Made by a program: the position numbers and the translations under genes
Shown here: positions 60,885 to 64,000 of the stretch, piece by piece
Position numbering within the stretch: position 1 is the stretch's first letter
Layout of the letters: the number at the start of each line of letters is the position of its first letter
Origin: Desulfosediminicola ganghwensis
GTDB taxonomy: Bacteria; Desulfobacterota; Desulfobulbia; Desulfobulbales; Desulfocapsaceae
Length of the DNA stretch: 64,000 bases
NCBI RefSeq assembly: GCF_005116675.2
Contig: NZ_CP050699.1
Location: forward strand, 1,511,001 to 1,575,000
Reading direction: 5' to 3'
The notes under the pieces: model-generated
Database searches by the model: none
What the model saw: the letters and a program-made list of their open reading frames with translations, nothing else
What the model was told of the DNA's origin: nothing

Positions 60885-61862
60885 CTATTTGGCCATGTTC
60901 TTGATGACGTCTATGCCAAGTGCGTCAGCCGGGTCGGCGACAGTTTTGATAACGTCCGGAGTGGTCTCTTTCATGATAGTGTTGATATCGACCATGGTTT
61001 TCTGGAACTCTCCAGCCAGAATTTCCTGGTTTCCCTTGAGGTCGTAAACATGTACTCCCTCCATGGCGAGCTTGTACTCATCCATCGGGCTTTTTACCGC
61101 ATCGGCAATGATTTTGCCGCCTTCTTCAGGATTCTCGTTGAGGAATCGAACGGCTTCATCCCAGGCTTTGATCAGCGCCTGAATAGTTTCAGGATTGTCC
61201 TTGATGAATGTAGCGTCGGAAATGGCAACATCACTGATGAGACCGGGCTTCTCGGCACCTGTGTAGAGAACCTTATAATCATCGCCTTGCCGTAACGCGG
61301 CAGAGATGTACGGTTCGTAGGTGACTGCGATATCGACTCTACCGGCTATAAGCGCCAGGCCTGCATCGGCGGCAGCCATATTCACTGGCTCGATATCTCT
61401 GATGGTCATGCCATTTTCTTTGAGCGCGTAGTTGATCAGCAGATCACTGGTTGCACCCGCTTCATAGGCGACTTTTTTACCTTTGAGGTCAGCAATGGTT
61501 TGTACTGATTTCGGTGCCAGAATGGCATCTGCCTCATAGGCGGAATCGAGTATCAGGAATGCCTGCAGATCGATGCCCTGGTTACGTACTGTGATCAGGG
61601 TATTGGTCGCCGCGGCGATAACCTGAACTCGGCCGCTGGCGACAGCGGCACTCATGTCGGCATCCCAGGTGAAATTAACGATCTCGGCATCAAGGCCATG
61701 TTTGGCGAAGAAGCCTTTCTGGTCGGCAATCCACCAGGGGCCGTAACCGAGCCAGGGTTGAACACCGACTTTTACAGTTTTTGCAGCAACCGGGGTAGCT
61801 GGAACCAGAAAACCTGTGGTGAGGCAGATGGCAAACATTGCCAGGGCCAATAACTTTTTCAT
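60885..61862 (-). CDS. ABC transporter substrate-binding protein (NrtA/SsuA/TauA-like)
   Basis: A start at 61862 (GGAGA upstream) gives 325 aa with a signal peptide (LALAMFAICLTTGFLVPATP). The mature protein begins KTVKVGVQPWLGYGPWWIAD and shows GLDAEIVNFTWDADMSAAVA, KGKKVAYEAGATSDLLI and GLALIAGRVDIAVTYEPYIS, typical of the NMT1/SsuA-like group. The ligand is not determinable: aliphatic sulfonates, taurine, nitrate, or thiamine precursors are all family substrates. It is the first gene of the operon and is divergent from the gene at 62280. Confidence 0.9.
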   Translation of the reverse strand: MKKLLALAMFAICLTTGFLVPATPVAAKTVKVGVQPWLGYGPWWIADQKGFFAKHGLDAEIVNFTWDADMSAAVASGRVQVIAAATNTLITVRNQGIDLQAFLILDSAYEADAILAPKSVQTIADLKGKKVAYEAGATSDLLINYALKENGMTIRDIEPVNMAAADAGLALIAGRVDIAVTYEPYISAALRQGDDYKVLYTGAEKPGLISDVAISDATFIKDNPETIQALIKAWDEAVRFLNENPEEGGKIIADAVKSPMDEYKLAMEGVHVYDLKGNQEILAGEFQKTMVDINTIMKETTPDVIKTVADPADALGIDVIKNMAK

Positions 61863-62103
61863 AACAACTCTCCTCAATTCATTTTTATTCAGGAATAATG
61901 GGGGAATATGACCCTGGTTCGGTCAAGGCACATGCTCTGGTGATTCCGGCAGGGTCGGGAAGTACGTACACTGAAAACTGCGGATGTGTTGTAACTGCAC
62001 AATAAGTTGAACCAAAGGATTCTTAACCTTTTCGAACCACAGAGTAAAGAAAATAAAGCATAAATGACGTTTTCCTTATCTATGTGAGGGTCGAGTTTCG
62101 GTT

Positions 62104-62115
62104 ATTGCCGGCAAT
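62104..62115. promoter_or_regulatory. 12-bp palindrome in a divergent promoter region
   Basis: ATTGCCGGCAAT is a perfect palindrome midway between the divergent genes at 61862 and 62280, a plausible operator. No regulator gene is adjacent to support it. Confidence 0.3.
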
Positions 62116-62279
62116 ATCGGCGATAGCTGGCGAATCAATTGGTAACATTAATGGAAATGGAGCTTGAGCGGCAACTCTATTGTTTGATAGAATGATACTG
62201 ATATCTATCGTATTTATCTCTTTGATTTTCTGACATTTCAAAAGATCGTCTTTGGCCGATCAGTACCAGGGGGTGAAAA

Positions 62280-63401
62280 GTGATAGTGCGTCTCAGCAAG
62301 TCCCTGTGTGTATGGCTCATCATGATACTCCTCATGTCTGTACTCGTTCTCCAGAGCCGTGCCCGGGCAGATCTCGCTTTGTCCAGGCAAGTAGCCGAAA
62401 CAGCGATGGAGGATACCAGTGGTTGGCCTCTACCTCCTGCTGGACCCGCCGCTGCAAAAAACAAACTGATTGTTTATGTCGCTGAAGACCTCAGAAACGG
62501 TGGGGTCTTGGGAGTGGGCTCCGGTGTCTGTGAGGCAGCGGAAAGCATTGGCTGGCAGTGTCGAGTATTTGATCTCGGCAGCCTTGACGTGAAGAGGGAG
62601 GCGATTTTTTCAGAGGTTTTTGAGCTGGAACCGGACGGAGTGGTACTCGGTGGTTTGGATGCCCATGCCAGCCTGAGATATCTGGAGCGGTTTAAAGACG
62701 CGGCAATTCCGATTGTGGGTTGGCATGTTGCGCCATTTCCTGGCGTGGTGGAGGGGACACCTATTGCAGTCAATATTGCCACGGACTCAAAAGATGTGGC
62801 CAGGGTGGCGGCGCATTACGTGATAGCAGACTCCGGGGGCAAAGCGTCGGTCATACTATTTACGGACAGCCGATTTGCCATCGCCCTGAAGAAATCGGAC
62901 ATCATGGCGGAGATTATTCAGAGTTGTGAAGGATGTGAAGTTCTCGAAATTCTGGATGTCAGCCTGGATAGTGTGAATGTACAAATGCCTGATGTCATAA
63001 ATGCTTTAATTGGGAAATACGGCGAGCGCTGGAATTACTCTCTCGGCATAAACGATTTATATTACGATAGTTCTGTAACTTCACTGGTGCTGGCTGGTAA
63101 CGATCCCGGTGGGCCGCCGTTCAATATTTCGGCCGGGGATGGCAGCCCATCCGCTTTTTTGCGAATTCGCAGCGACAGTTATCAGAAGGCAACGGTTCCG
63201 GAACCATTGCTTTTTCATGGTTGGCAGCTCGTAGATGAACTGAACAGGATCTTCAGTAACAAACCGCCAAGCGGTTATGTGACCCCGCCGCATATCGTGA
63301 CCAGAAAAAATATATGGCCGAAGGATGAAGGTCTGAACCTGTTTGATATAAAAAATAATTACAGGGAACATTACAGCAGAAGCTGGTCCGGGAACCAATA
63401 A
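62280..63401 (+). CDS. Periplasmic sugar-binding-like (Peripla_BP_4) protein, probable kinase-associated sensor
   Basis: A 373-aa protein starting at GTG (a second GTG two codons on is possible) after a GGGGGT site. The signal peptide is VWLIMILLMSVLVLQSRARA. The fold is RbsB/TorT-like: IVYVAEDLRNGGVLGVGSGV, a GVVLGGLDAH segment, IPIVGWHVAPFP, VARVAAHYVIADSGGKASVI, and LGINDLYYDSSVTSL. It contains few residues that would identify the ligand. It is followed after 130 bp by the start of a membrane sensor gene in the same direction, so it is probably a periplasmic sensor partner like TorT or LuxP rather than an ABC component. Confidence 0.78.
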   Translation: MIVRLSKSLCVWLIMILLMSVLVLQSRARADLALSRQVAETAMEDTSGWPLPPAGPAAAKNKLIVYVAEDLRNGGVLGVGSGVCEAAESIGWQCRVFDLGSLDVKREAIFSEVFELEPDGVVLGGLDAHASLRYLERFKDAAIPIVGWHVAPFPGVVEGTPIAVNIATDSKDVARVAAHYVIADSGGKASVILFTDSRFAIALKKSDIMAEIIQSCEGCEVLEILDVSLDSVNVQMPDVINALIGKYGERWNYSLGINDLYYDSSVTSLVLAGNDPGGPPFNISAGDGSPSAFLRIRSDSYQKATVPEPLLFHGWQLVDELNRIFSNKPPSGYVTPPHIVTRKNIWPKDEGLNLFDIKNNYREHYSRSWSGNQ

Positions 63402-63531
63402 CCTGAATATTTTTTAGGGATTAACAACCGAACCTCATCTTTCAGTATAGTTTTTGAATCCCTGGCGATCGTTGCAATTCGCTGGATTGGCAATACCTTA
63501 TTTCCTATTATGGAAATATTCGGGCAAACTG

Positions 63532-64000
63532 ATGAGAAAATGGTTTTACAGTATTCAATCAAGATTGACGGCGACCCTGGTTATTGCAGTGCTGGTTATT
63601 CTGCTGGGAGGCTGTCTGTATTTTTACTATTCAAACCAGCTGCTATCGGCCACAGAGATCTTCGTTGAGAATACCCTTCCCAGTATAGAGACGGCAAATG
63701 CACTTGAGCATACGGTTACCGAAATCGGCAATTTCAGCCGGGACCTGACAGAGAGCGATACTGTCGATGACCTGAGCCTGATCTATGGGCGGCTCGAGGT
63801 ACTGCTCTACAGACTGGAAGACACCACAGCGAGAATATCACAGAAGGAGGGGGGGTTCGATCTCCTGAAACTCAATTACCTGAGTCAGGCGATTCACACT
63901 CTAGTGCTGCAGATTTTCCAGCTTGAGGCCCATAAGCTGGAGATCGAACACCAGAGAGAGAGTCTGCTTGGTGATATCGGCAGTCAGCTGCTGGCGGAGG
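63532..64000 (+). CDS. Membrane sensor protein (probable histidine kinase), 5' part only
   Basis: From the ATG at 63532 an open frame of 156 codons runs off the right edge. It begins MRKWFYSIQSRLTATLVIAV with a membrane segment (VIAVLVILLGGCLYFYY), then a helical periplasmic region (ATEIFVENTLPSIETANALE, LSLIYGRLEVLLYRLEDTTA) like that of TorS/LuxQ-type hybrid kinases. The kinase domain is not in the window, so a chemoreceptor or diguanylate cyclase is also possible. Its proximity to the binding protein at 62280 suggests the two act together. Confidence 0.7.
   Translation, partial: MRKWFYSIQSRLTATLVIAVLVILLGGCLYFYYSNQLLSATEIFVENTLPSIETANALEHTVTEIGNFSRDLTESDTVDDLSLIYGRLEVLLYRLEDTTARISQKEGGFDLLKLNYLSQAIHTLVLQIFQLEAHKLEIEHQRESLLGDIGSQLLAE

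Noticed and set aside
1-64000. CRISPR arrays, rRNA or tRNA genes, prophage structural genes
   Set aside because: Looked for while reading; no regularly spaced repeats, no conserved rRNA stretches, no complete tRNA cloverleaf and no phage structural genes were found.

Overview
The window reads as chromosomal DNA of an anaerobic, sulfate-reducing-type bacterium, most likely Desulfobacterota of the Desulfobulbales kind. This is inferred from gene content: nrfHA ammonifying nitrite reductase, tandem periplasmic [NiFe] hydrogenases with a maturation protease, a TupA-like tungstate-binding protein, long YeiH-type putative sulfate exporters, a heme-type sensor kinase and sigma-54 control. No rRNA, tRNA or CRISPR array was seen, so the taxonomic placement is an inference.

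Layout. 1-1123: 3'-truncated YjiH-type membrane protein. 2142-9852: hybrid sensor kinase, secreted subtilisin-like protease with PKD domains, and a Cys-rich secreted protein of unknown function. 10928-20001: a two-component system (NtrC-type regulator plus a kinase with a CxxCH sensor domain) downstream of two duplicated modules, each a 583-584 aa YeiH-family exporter followed by a small one-TM protein; both modules have a good sigma-54 promoter. 20353-28836: methyltransferase, TolC/MFP/RND efflux system and an OprB-like porin.

29400-41608 is an accessory region. An IS91-like element has its integrase gene interrupted by a 1264-bp IS4-family element with 9-bp target duplications. Then comes an AT-rich seven-gene minus-strand cassette (32938-39649): glycosyltransferase-like protein, CYTH triphosphate enzyme/cyclase, SPASM-type radical SAM protein, SIR2-domain protein, viperin-like radical SAM protein, NUDIX hydrolase and alpha/beta hydrolase. 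A second copy of the same IS, with a nonsense codon in its transposase, closes the region. I do not recall a described system with this composition. It is the best candidate here for an undescribed system, plausibly anti-phage or nucleotide-signalling.

41699-64000 returns to core-like content: rtcA; nrfHA behind an FNR/HcpR-like palindrome; cupin, two GNAT and TraB genes; DinB-like and KamA-like proteins; a tandem [NiFe] hydrogenase duplication whose first large subunit has an in-frame TAG; hydrogenase protease; TupA-like protein; an SsuABC/TauABC-type ABC transporter; and a periplasmic binding protein followed by the start of a sensor kinase.

Recurring theme: tandem duplication of whole modules (YeiH plus small protein; hydrogenase small plus large subunit), with the 3' parts of the paralogs unusually alike at DNA level, which suggests recent gene conversion.
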